The position numbers and the translations under genes were made by a program. Shown here one piece after another: positions 1 to 7,048 of a stretch of 43,618 nt of DNA (position 1 is the first letter of the stretch; each line of letters begins with the position of its first letter). The notes under the pieces were generated by a model that did not search any database, was not told the DNA's origin, and saw nothing but the letters and a program-made list of their open reading frames with translations. The stretch lies in NCBI GenBank assembly GCA_024710585.1, contig JANJUM010000205.1, positions 1 to 43,618 on the forward strand. Direction: 5' to 3'. This DNA comes from Desulforhopalus sp. Lineage in GTDB: Bacteria; Desulfobacterota; Desulfobulbia; Desulfobulbales; Desulfocapsaceae.

Positions 1-82
1 GTGTCGCCGGGTGGGAGGCGATCGCCTCTCTGCCCGGGTATCGACTCTATGGACAGTATCGGCCATTGATGCGCTTTTCCGC

Positions 83-98
83 GTAAAGTTTTGGTAAA
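83..98 (+). promoter_or_regulatory. CpxR-box-like direct repeat (GTAAA-N6-GTAAA)
   Basis: Two GTAAA half-sites (83-87 and 94-98) sit in tandem, 11 bp apart, about 190 bp upstream of the cpxR-like gene. The known CpxR box is a tandem GTAAA repeat with a short spacer. The location suggests autoregulation. The protein-site match is inferred. Confidence 0.5.
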
Positions 99-197
99 GA
101 TAGGTCAAGAACGGTTAAGCTCGCCGGCATCTACCTGGCGCGCGCCCTGCCGGGGTTGCGTCCGGGGCAAGGCTGCCGGTGGCCTGGCGAGGGCTTC

Positions 198-212
198 TTT
201 ACAAATCTTTAC
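198..212 (-). promoter_or_regulatory. CpxR-box-like direct repeat on the minus strand (GTAAA-N5-GTAAA)
   Basis: TTTAC occurs at 198-202 and 208-212. On the complementary strand this reads GTAAA-N5-GTAAA, the canonical CpxR box spacing. It lies about 75 bp before the cpxR-like start codon and is the second such box in this leader. Confidence 0.5.
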
Positions 213-286
213 AGCGGTCGGCGTCGAGCGGCGGTAGGCTGACTGGTGGCCTTGGGCTGGTCTTGCGAATACGTGGGGGAGTGGCG

Positions 287-1006
287 ATGATTACAGTGCT
301 GGTGATCGATGACGATGACGAGCTGCGCGAGCTGCTGAGCGAATATCTCCAGACGGAAGGGTTCTCGGTGCATGGCACCGGCGAGTGGCGCGAGGGGCTG
401 GCCGCGGCCCTGTCGGGCAACCACCAGCTGGTGGTGCTCGATGTCATGCTGCCCGGCATCAGCGGGTTCGAGGTGCTCCAGCGGCTGCGCCTCTCCTCGG
501 CCATTCCCGTGCTCATGCTAACTGCGCGCGGCGAGGACGTCGACCGCATCGTCGGGCTGGAGATGGGGGCCGACGACTACCTCCCCAAACCCTTCAACCC
601 GCGCGAACTGGTGGCGAGGCTGCGCGCCATCGCCCGCCGCGCCAGCCAGACGGCGGCCAGCGGGGAGCGCCTGTCGGCGTTGAGCCTGGCGGTCGGCGAT
701 GTGCGGTTGTGCCGCCTCACCCGCAACGTCTCCTGCGGCGGACGGGCCATCGCCCTTACCGCCGCCGAGTTCGCCCTGCTCGCCATGCTGCTCGGCGAGG
801 CTGGCGAGGTGGTCAGCCGGGAACGACTGACGGACAAGGTCCTGGGGCGCAGGATGGCCATGTTCGACCGCAGCGTCGACGTCCATGTCTCCAGCCTGCG
901 ACGCAAGCTCGGCCCCTGTTCCGACGGCGGCGAGCGCATCCGCGCGGTGCGGGGGGTCGGTTACATGTATGTCGCCGGCGTGCAGCCGGGGCCGCGGCGG
1001 GCATAG
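287..1006 (+). CDS. cpxR: CpxR-like OmpR-family response regulator
   Basis: A 239-residue DNA-binding response regulator, probably the output of the CpxA-like kinase that follows. The receiver domain covers residues 1-115, with the acidic cluster D8-D11, phosphoacceptor D52 in LDVMLPG, T79 and K101 in DDYLPKPF. An OmpR/PhoB winged helix fills residues 135-235. The stretches LMLTARG, LGADDYLPKPFN-like and VLGRRMAMFDRSVDVHVS closely resemble enterobacterial CpxR. The ATG at 287 follows a G-rich ribosome site and removes a non-homologous extension. The kinase starts 9 bases after the stop, so the two form an operon. CpxR-like boxes upstream suggest autoregulation. The family call is firm; orthology to CpxR rests on motif resemblance. 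Confidence 0.9.
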   Translation: MITVLVIDDDDELRELLSEYLQTEGFSVHGTGEWREGLAAALSGNHQLVVLDVMLPGISGFEVLQRLRLSSAIPVLMLTARGEDVDRIVGLEMGADDYLPKPFNPRELVARLRAIARRASQTAASGERLSALSLAVGDVRLCRLTRNVSCGGRAIALTAAEFALLAMLLGEAGEVVSRERLTDKVLGRRMAMFDRSVDVHVSSLRRKLGPCSDGGERIRAVRGVGYMYVAGVQPGPRRA

Positions 1007-1015
1007 GGGAAGGCC

Positions 1016-2431
1016 ATGGGCAGCATCTTCTGGCGCGTGTTTTGCGGTTTTCTTCTCACTATGGTGCTCGGCGGACTGATGAGCGGACTGGGGATGGCCA
1101 CCCTGCACCATCTCTCCACCGACTGGCGCCATGGCGACATGGAGCGCCGCATGGAGGAGAATATCGGCAAGCTCATCCGCCTCTCCGGGGAGGCGGGGCT
1201 GGGAATCCATCGCTGCGGCGGGGACGCCGCCTATGACGCGTTCCTTCATTCGCTGCGCCAGGGCTTCGGGCTGGAACTCAAGGTGGTCAGCGGCGACGGG
1301 GTGCTGGGCACTGCCGACCGCCTCTCCGCTGACGAATTGCGCCGCACCGGGCAGGCCCGCCAGCAGGAGGCGGCGGTGGTGGAGAAGACTCCCGAGGGCT
1401 TGCGCTTTGCCAGCGCTCTCGGCGGCGAGGCGGGGGTGGTGGTGCTGGGCAGCCATCTTTACGGGCCGCCGCCGGCCCTGCGGCCGCCGGGGCCGCCCTT
1501 TCCGCGACCGCTCTTGCCGCCCTTCTTCGGCCCGGGGGAGGTGCTCCGCACCCTGGTCACCCTGGCGGTGCTCTCCCTGGTCTGTTTCTTTCTGGCACGG
1601 TCGCTGGCCGAGCCGGTGAAACGGTTGCAGAAGGCGGCGCAGCGTTTTGCCGGCGGCGATTACAGCGCCCGCGCCGGCGGCGGCTTCTGGCTGCCTGGCA
1701 AGGAACTCGTCGAGCTGGCGCGGGACTTCGACATCATGGCCGAGCGCACCGAGGCGGTTATCAGCTCCCGCAAGCGGCTGCTCCGCGATATCTCCCATGA
1801 GCTCCGCTCGCCCCTGGCGCGGCTGTCGGTGGCGCTGGAGCTGGCGAGAACGCGCGGGGGGGCCGAGGGCGAGGCGGCGCTGGACAAGATTGGCCGTGAG
1901 GCGACGCGGCTCGACGAACTGATCGGCAACCTGCTGGCCTTGAGCCGCCTCGAACATGGCGGGCAGGAACAGCGGGTCGTCGCGGTCGACCGCCTCCTCG
2001 AGGAGGTGGCGGCAGATGCCCTGTTCGAGGCCAGGGCGGCGGGGCGCGGGGTGCAGGTCTCCTGCAGCCGCCCGGCCAGGGTCCTCGGCTGCCGCGAATC
2101 ACTGCGCCGTGCCCTGGAAAATATTGTCCGCAATGCCGTCACCTACACGGCGGCGGGCACCGACGTCGAGATCGGCCTCGACGTCGTCGACGGCCGGGTG
2201 GAGATACGCGTCGAGGACCGCGGACCGGGCGTGCCCGAGGCAGACTTGCCCCATCTCTTCGCGCCCTTCTATCGCGTGGCCGAGGGGCGCGAGCGCAGCA
2301 GCGGCGGCGCCGGCATCGGCCTGGCCATCGCCATGCAGGCGGTCAAGGCCCATGGCGGCAGCCTGGCCGTGGCCAACCGTCAGGGGGCAAGCGGCCTGAC
2401 GGTAACCATGACCCTGCCTTTAGCCGATTAG
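1016..2431 (+). CDS. cpxA: CpxA-like membrane sensor histidine kinase
   Basis: A 471-residue inner-membrane histidine kinase paired with the preceding regulator. It has a membrane helix at about residues 5-28, a periplasmic sensor to about 175, a second helix at about 180-200 and a HAMP segment after it. The dimerisation H-box is DISHELRSPL with H261. The ATPase boxes are ENIVRNAVTY (N), VEDRGPGVPE (G1) and GGAGIGLAIA (G2). These stretches resemble CpxA. The periplasmic part ends in an unusual proline-rich run (about residues 150-175) directly before the second helix. The gene ends convergently with the transporter at 2428, the two stop regions overlapping by 4 bases, so no terminator separates them. 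By analogy it senses envelope stress; the actual signal is unknown. Confidence 0.9.
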   Translation: MGSIFWRVFCGFLLTMVLGGLMSGLGMATLHHLSTDWRHGDMERRMEENIGKLIRLSGEAGLGIHRCGGDAAYDAFLHSLRQGFGLELKVVSGDGVLGTADRLSADELRRTGQARQQEAAVVEKTPEGLRFASALGGEAGVVVLGSHLYGPPPALRPPGPPFPRPLLPPFFGPGEVLRTLVTLAVLSLVCFFLARSLAEPVKRLQKAAQRFAGGDYSARAGGGFWLPGKELVELARDFDIMAERTEAVISSRKRLLRDISHELRSPLARLSVALELARTRGGAEGEAALDKIGREATRLDELIGNLLALSRLEHGGQEQRVVAVDRLLEEVAADALFEARAAGRGVQVSCSRPARVLGCRESLRRALENIVRNAVTYTAAGTDVEIGLDVVDGRVEIRVEDRGPGVPEADLPHLFAPFYRVAEGRERSSGGAGIGLAIAMQAVKAHGGSLAVANRQGASGLTVTMTLPLAD

Positions 2432-3315
2432 GCCGGTTGCCTGGGCTTGTTCCTTTTCAAGACGAGGATGTTGCCGGCGAAGATGAGCAGGATGCCGAGG
2501 CTTGCCGCCCAGGTCCAGCGGTAGCCCTCGAAGGCGGTGGACAGGCTGAGCGCCACCACCGGGAAAAGCACCGTCGCATAGGCTGCCCGCTCCGCCTCGA
2601 TGCGCGCCAGCAGGGCAAAATAGGCGGCGAAGGCGGCCACCGAGCCGAAAAGCGAGAGGTAGGCCAGGGAGAGGGTATAGGGCAGGGTCCACTCGAAGCG
2701 CCAGGGGCTGTCGCGCAGAGTGGCGAACAGGGTCAGAAAGAGAAAGCCGTAGAGCATCGCCCAGGCGGTGCTGCCACACAGGGGCAGGCCGGCGCGGTGG
2801 TTGCGGGCGGTGATGACGCTGCCGCAGCAGAAGCAGAGGGTGCCGGCGAAGGTCTGCAGCAGGCCCATGCCGGCGCCGGAGGCAAAGTTGAAGGCGGCCA
2901 GTTCGGGGCGGAAGACGATGGCGATGCCGATCACCCCCAGGGTGGCGCCGGCGACCACCGCGCCCTGCGGCCAGCGCCGCATGAGCAGGGCGTTGATGAT
3001 CACCGTCAGCGCCGAGGCGGTGGAGAAGAGGACGGCGATGAGCCCGGTGGTGAGGTGGGTCGCCGCCAGGTAGAAAAAGATGAAGTTGCAGGAAAAGATC
3101 GCCATGCCCCGCAGCGCCAGGTAGCGGTGCTGGGCGGGGGCGAAGCCCAGCGGCAGGCCCTTCAGCCAGGCCCAGGCGAACATGCACAGTGCGGCGATGC
3201 CGATACGGTAGGCGACGGAGATTTCCGGCGGCACCACCCCGAGCTGGAACTTGACCGCCAGCCAGGCCGAGCCCCAGATGAGAACGACGGCGATATAAAG
3301 CAGGGCGGTGGTCAT
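2428..3315 (-). CDS. DMT superfamily (EamA) membrane transporter
   Basis: A 295-residue integral membrane protein of the drug/metabolite transporter superfamily with two EamA repeats and about ten hydrophobic helices. The N-terminal AVVLIWGSAWLAVKFQ is typical of the first EamA helix, and a charged tail follows the last helix. Such proteins export amino acids, metabolites or drugs; the substrate cannot be read from sequence. It stands alone on the minus strand, its stop overlapping the end of the cpxA-like gene. It is transcribed away from the long gene-free region 3316-4048, where its promoter must lie. Confidence 0.85.
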   Translation of the reverse strand: MTTALLYIAVVLIWGSAWLAVKFQLGVVPPEISVAYRIGIAALCMFAWAWLKGLPLGFAPAQHRYLALRGMAIFSCNFIFFYLAATHLTTGLIAVLFSTASALTVIINALLMRRWPQGAVVAGATLGVIGIAIVFRPELAAFNFASGAGMGLLQTFAGTLCFCCGSVITARNHRAGLPLCGSTAWAMLYGFLFLTLFATLRDSPWRFEWTLPYTLSLAYLSLFGSVAAFAAYFALLARIEAERAAYATVLFPVVALSLSTAFEGYRWTWAASLGILLIFAGNILVLKRNKPRQPA

Positions 3316-3940
3316 GGCAGTGGTGCTTGTGTGCTTATGGCATCGTTGTCTGCGGCAGGCGTGGGCGGCCTAGGGTCTGGCCTGCCCTGGGCATCCCAGC
3401 CTCGTTCACGGTGGCCCGGGACCGCCCACTGCGTGCGAAAAGCAGTATGTGTGACGGCATATGGGGTGCCCCTCGCCCTTGTCCGCCATGGGCGCCTTCC
3501 TCAGGACGGGTGTCAAGGCAGGTGCAATCCCGGTCCCCTGCAGGCTACCCCGTGAAGGGCTTCTTGGCCAGGGTTTTCAGGCCTCGTCCCCGCTTCCCCG
3601 CTTCGCCCTCTTGCGCCCTGCGGAGTTCCGCACCTTCCTCGCACCCTCCCGGCTGTTGCCCGATGGTTTCCCTGCATCCTCAAACCTCCCCGGTCAGGCA
3701 AAGCCCCACCTGCCGCGTGCGGAGAGGCGGGCGTGCTCCCGGCCGCTCCTGTCGCCTCGGGCGTGCCGGCGTCTTTTGGCCCCCGTCGCGGAAGCCGCTA
3801 AACTTCGCCCGCACCTCTCGGCGCCCCCAAACCATGTGCTCGGCAAGGTCTTTTCCCTCACTATTCACATCGTTAGCATCTTTTTCTGGCCTCTCCTGAG
3901 TGGTTTCTTGTGCAAAGAAAAAATGATGTTTTACGAAGAA
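3316..3940. other. long gene-free stretch, pyrimidine-rich on the plus strand
   Basis: About 620 bases without a credible gene. Open frames on both strands give low-complexity Pro/Arg/Ser-rich translations with no recognisable domain or ribosome site. The plus strand is pyrimidine-rich (many CCTC, CTTCC and CCCC runs), so a minus-strand transcript would be purine-rich. Short inverted repeats are present (for example GCAGG and CCTGC around 3519-3543), but no known RNA family could be confirmed. It could carry the leader of the EamA gene or an unrecognised small RNA. Confidence 0.4.
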
Positions 3941-3953
3941 AACGGTTTTTATT

Positions 3954-3980
3954 TTGACATTATCATAAATGTACTATAAT
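3954..3980 (+). promoter_or_regulatory. sigma70-type promoter of the lrp-ald unit
   Basis: A perfect TTGACA (3954-3959) and perfect TATAAT (3975-3980) are separated by 15 bases, shorter than the usual 17. They lie in the only markedly AT-rich stretch of this region, about 70 bases before the Lrp-type start codon, and point toward it. Confidence 0.65.
3957..3972. promoter_or_regulatory. inverted repeat over the -35/spacer (possible Lrp-type operator)
   Basis: ACATT-N6-AATGT forms a perfect dyad covering the 3' half of the -35 box and the spacer. Lrp/AsnC proteins often bind AT-rich dyads in their own promoters, so autoregulation is plausible. No direct evidence ties it to this protein. Confidence 0.35.
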
Positions 3981-4048
3981 AAAAATGCGGTTATCGTGAA
4001 TTCGTCAGTGTTGTTCAAAGATCGCCAGCCTCCCCTCGCCCCGGCCCC

Positions 4049-4492
4049 ATGGAAATCGACGATACCAATATCCGCATCCTCCGCCACCTCAAGGACGGCC
4101 GCAAGTCCTTCAAACTCATCGCCGACGACCTGGCGATTACCGAGAATACCGTGCGCAGCCGCGTCAACCGGCTGATCGACGAGGGCATCCTCAAGTTTTC
4201 CGGGATGGTGCAGGTCGATGTCCTCGACGGCCACAACCTCCTCTACCTCGGGGTCAAGCTGAAAAGCATGGAACTGCAGAAAAAGGCCGAGGAGTTCAGC
4301 CGCCTGCGCGGCGTGGTTTCGGCGGCCATCGTCACCGGCCGCTACGACATCATCCTCCAGGTGCTGCTCGGCCCCGGCTACAGCCTGCTGGAGTTCATCA
4401 CCGAGCAGGTGGCGCGGGTACAGGATGTGCAGACGGTGGAGAGCTACATCGTCTACAAAGGCTATAATCTCAAGGTTCCCTATATCTTGTAG
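4049..4492 (+). CDS. Lrp/AsnC family transcriptional regulator
   Basis: A 147-residue regulator beginning MEIDDTNIRILRHLKDG. An AsnC-type helix-turn-helix spans residues 1-58, including LAITENTVRSRVNRLIDEG. A RAM ligand-binding and oligomerisation domain spans residues 65-145. These proteins are amino-acid-responsive local or global regulators. The ATG at 4049 is the only start codon in frame after the upstream stop, although no clear Shine-Dalgarno precedes it. Alanine dehydrogenase follows 171 bases downstream in the same orientation, so this is probably its alanine- or amino-acid-sensing regulator, as in other Lrp-ald pairs. The promoter at 3954-3980 would drive it. Confidence 0.9.
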   Translation: MEIDDTNIRILRHLKDGRKSFKLIADDLAITENTVRSRVNRLIDEGILKFSGMVQVDVLDGHNLLYLGVKLKSMELQKKAEEFSRLRGVVSAAIVTGRYDIILQVLLGPGYSLLEFITEQVARVQDVQTVESYIVYKGYNLKVPYIL

Positions 4493-4503
4493 TGCCAGAA
4501 CAC

Positions 4504-4619
4504 CCTTCTGCCGGGCCCCTCTCCCCCTGGGCGCGGCAGAAGGCATAGCCCCCGGCAACGGGGATGCGGTGTCGCCGCCCGCCCTTCGCCCCTGCCCCCG
4601 CGGCCTTTGGCAAGAGGGG
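4504..4619. repeat. palindromic GC-rich intergenic element between lrp and ald
   Basis: Nearly the whole lrp-ald gap is made of inverted repeats. CCTTCTGCC (4504-4512) pairs with GGCAGAAGG (4535-4543). CCCCG-GCAA-CGGGG (4550-4563) forms a small hairpin. CCCCTCT (4516-4522) is complementary to AGAGGGG (4613-4619). There is no T-run, so it is not a standard terminator. The layout, a large hairpin flanked by a small CCCCG/CGGGG hairpin, resembles the element at 9538-9619. Confidence 0.4.
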
Positions 4620-4663
4620 TGGCGGGACCATGAAAACCAACAGCCCACCCACAGGAGATCGTC

Positions 4664-5776
4664 ATGATTGTCGGAATTCTTAAAGAAATCAAAGTTTTGG
4701 AAAACAGGGTGTGCATGACCCCGGCCGGCGTCGAGGTCATGGCCCAGCATGGCCACCAGATGCTGGTGGAGACCAATGCCGGGCGCGGCAGCGGTTTCTC
4801 CGACGAGGAGTATGTCGCCGCCGGGGCGACCATCGTCGCCACCCCGGCCGAGATCTACGCCAAGGCCGACATGGTCATGCACGTCAAGGAGCCGCAGCCC
4901 CAGGAATACGGCATGATCCGCAAGGGCCAGATCGTCTTCACCTATCTCCATCTCGCCGCCGACGAGCAGCAGACCCGGGCCCTCATCGACGCCGGGTCGG
5001 TCAATATCGCCTACGAGACCATCCAGAAGGCCGACGGTTCCCTGCCCCTGCTGACGCCGATGAGCGAGGTCGCCGGGCGCATGGCCACCCAGGAGGGTGC
5101 CAGCTACCTGCAGATGACCAAGGGCGGCCGCGGCATTCTCCTCGGCGGCGTGCCGGGCGTCGAGCCGGGCAATGTCGTCGTCATCGGCGGCGGCGTCGTC
5201 GGTATCAACGCCGCTCTCATGGCCTGCGGCCTCGGCGCCCGCGTCTACCTGCTCGACACCAACCTCGACCGCCTGCGCTACCTGCGCGAGGTCATGCCCA
5301 GCAACTGCTTCCCCATCATGAGCTCCAAGCCGAAGCTGCGCGAACTGCTGCGCGAGGCCGACCTGGTCGTCGGCGCGGTGCTCATCCCCGGCGCCAAGGC
5401 GCCCAAGCTGGTCACCCGCGACATGCTCAAGGTGATGAAGCCGGGCTCGGTGATGGTCGACGTGGCCATCGATCAGGGCGGCTGCTTCGAGACCTCGAAG
5501 GCCACCACCCATGCCGACCCGGTGTTCACCGTCGACGGCGTCATCCACTACTGCGTCGCCAACATGCCCGGCGCCGTGGCCAAGACCTCGACCCTCGCCC
5601 TGACCAACGCCACTCTGCCCTATGCCCTGCAGATCGCCGACAAGGGCTGGAAGAAGGCCTGCCAGGAAAACCCCGAGATCGCCGTCGGCGTCAACATCCT
5701 TGACGGCAAGGTCACCTACAAGGCGGTGGCCGAGGCCTTCGATCTGCCCTATACGCCGCTCAGCGAGATGATCTGA
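4664..5776 (+). CDS. ald: alanine dehydrogenase
   Basis: A 370-residue NAD-dependent L-alanine dehydrogenase, interconverting alanine with pyruvate, ammonium and NADH in the cytoplasm. Substrate-binding R15 and K75 (HVKEPQ), catalytic H96 (YLHLAAD) and D270 (VDVAIDQGG) are all at their canonical positions. The Rossmann nucleotide motif is [12 protein letters not shown] (about 173-184). Length equals the family norm. A GGAGA ribosome site precedes the ATG. The gene follows the Lrp-type regulator and is probably controlled by it. A strong hairpin terminator lies 26 bases after the stop. Confidence 0.97.
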   Translation: MIVGILKEIKVLENRVCMTPAGVEVMAQHGHQMLVETNAGRGSGFSDEEYVAAGATIVATPAEIYAKADMVMHVKEPQPQEYGMIRKGQIVFTYLHLAADEQQTRALIDAGSVNIAYETIQKADGSLPLLTPMSEVAGRMATQEGASYLQMTKGGRGILLGGVPGVEPGNVVVIGGGVVGINAALMACGLGARVYLLDTNLDRLRYLREVMPSNCFPIMSSKPKLRELLREADLVVGAVLIPGAKAPKLVTRDMLKVMKPGSVMVDVAIDQGGCFETSKATTHADPVFTVDGVIHYCVANMPGAVAKTSTLALTNATLPYALQIADKGWKKACQENPEIAVGVNILDGKVTYKAVAEAFDLPYTPLSEMI

Positions 5777-5802
5777 GCCGATGTGCCTCCCGCCAGGCGC
5801 TG

Positions 5803-5847
5803 AAACGACCAAAGGCCGACCCGCATGGGTCGGCCTTTGGTCGTTTT
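5803..5847. terminator. bidirectional intrinsic terminator between ald and prfB
   Basis: A perfect 20-bp stem (5803-5822 with 5827-5846) around the loop GCAT, flanked by an A-run on the left and TTTT on the right, serves both convergent genes. Confidence 0.95.
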
Positions 5848-5862
5848 ACGGTGTCGCCGCCG

Positions 5863-6973
5863 TTATTTGCCCCACAAGAGGTAGGCCTTGATGAAGGGAT
5901 CGAGGTTGCCGTCGAGGACCGCGTCGACGTTGCCGACCTCGTACTCGGTGCGGTGGTCCTTGATCAGCCGGTAAGGCTGGAGGACATAGGAGCGGATCTG
6001 GCTGCCCCAGGAGATGCCTTTCTTGTCGCCGGCCAGGCCTTCCTGGCGCTCGGCGTTCTTCTGCCGCTCGAGCTCGTAGAGCTGGGCGGCGAGCATCTTC
6101 ATCGCCGTCTCCTTGTTGGAGTGCTGCGAGCGCTCGTTCTGGCACTGCACGACGATGCCGGTGGGCAGGTGGGTGATGCGGATGGCCGAGTCGGTCTTGT
6201 TGACGTGCTGGCCGCCGGCGCCGCTGGAGCGGTAGGTGTCGATGCGCAGGTCCTTGTCGTCGATCTCCACCTTGATCGACTCGTCGAGCTCGGGCAGCAC
6301 CATCACCGAGGCGAAAGAGGTGTGGCGCCGGCCGCTGGCGTCGAAGGGCGAGATGCGCACCAGGCGGTGGATGCCGAGCTCCGAGCGCAGGTAGCCGTAG
6401 GCGAAGCGACCCTTGACCATGATGGTGACGCTCTTGGTGCCGGCCTCGTCGCCGGCGAGGTAGTCGAGGATGTCGGTCTTCAGGCCGTGGGTCTCGGCCC
6501 AGCGCAGGTACATGCGCATGAGGATGGCCACCCAGTCCTGGGCCTCGGTGCCGCCGGCTCCGGCATGGATGGCGATGATGGCGTTGTTGCCGTCGTGCTC
6601 GCCATTGAACATGCACTCCAGTTCCGCCTGGTCGAGGGTGCTCTCCATGTGGTCGATGGTGTGGGCGACCTCCTGCTCGAGCTCGGGGTCGCGTTCCTCC
6701 ATGACCATGTCGAGGAAGAGCTCGGTGTCCTCCATCTGCTTCCAGCGCTCCTGCCAGGAGTTGATGATCTCCTGCAGCTGGCCGTGCTCCTTCTGCACCG
6801 CCTGGGCGGTCTCCGCCTCGTTCCAGAATCCGGGGGCCAGGGTCTGCCGCTCCAGGGCCTCGAGTTTTTCTCTCTTCCTGTCGACGTCAAAGATGCTCCT
6901 TGAGCACCAGGAGGCGGGATTTGATGTCGCCGAGTCGTTGTTTCGATACAGCTGCGCCGGTGTCGATAGCCAT
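5863..6973 (-). CDS. prfB: peptide chain release factor 2 (programmed +1 frameshift)
   Basis: RF2 recognises UAA and UGA and triggers peptide release. The product is 369 residues, read as 28 codons from the ATG at 6973, then a shift at CTT-TGA-C, then the remainder. It shows the anticodon-like tripeptide in RISPFDASG and the catalytic GGQ (about residues 253-255) in [15 protein letters not shown]. The ribosome site is AAGGAAG six bases before the ATG. A start inside the main frame would lose the N-terminal helical domain, so the frameshifted form is the real gene. Its 5' end is 75 bases after the stop of lnt, on the same strand, and it converges with ald over a shared terminator. Confidence 0.96.
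6887..6900 (-). promoter_or_regulatory. RF2 +1 programmed frameshift site
   Basis: On the minus strand the order is AGGAG (6900-6896), three bases, the slippery CTT (6892-6890) and an in-frame TGA (6889-6887) followed by C. This is the canonical autoregulatory site of prfB: low RF2 stalls termination at UGA, and the internal Shine-Dalgarno promotes slippage into the +1 frame. Confidence 0.95.
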
Positions 6974-7048
6974 GGTTGTCTTCCTTGCAGAGTGTTGAGG
7001 TTGGGAGGATGAGACGGCCGGGGCCGTCCGCAGGTGCCGAGAGTATAG

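Larger units (their letters stand above)
1..286. other. upstream region of the cpxRA operon
   Basis: No credible gene lies here. The stretch holds two pairs of CpxR-type half-sites, listed separately, and acts as the leader of the two-component operon. An in-frame upstream ATG at 179 exists, but the extra 36 residues do not resemble a response regulator and would run through the second box, so the start at 287 is preferred. Confidence 0.6.

Noticed and set aside
3500-3560. Cobalamin-riboswitch-like string on the plus strand (GGTGCAATCCCGG)
   Set aside because: The conserved core after it (the GC-RCTGTRA type element) and the B12-box partner are missing, and the downstream genes have no cobalamin link.
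3590-3640. RNase P RNA-like string on the minus strand (GAGGAAGGTGCGGAACTCCG)
   Set aside because: It resembles only the first conserved block. The matching P4 3' strand and other conserved RNase P blocks are not found nearby.
3461-3979. Open frame of 172 codons in the long gap
   Set aside because: The translation is low-complexity and basic with no domain, no ribosome site, and it runs through the lrp promoter.
5863-6798. RF2 as a shorter gene starting at the internal GTG
   Set aside because: The upstream sequence gives a full N-terminus joined by a canonical +1 frameshift site, so the short form is an artefact.
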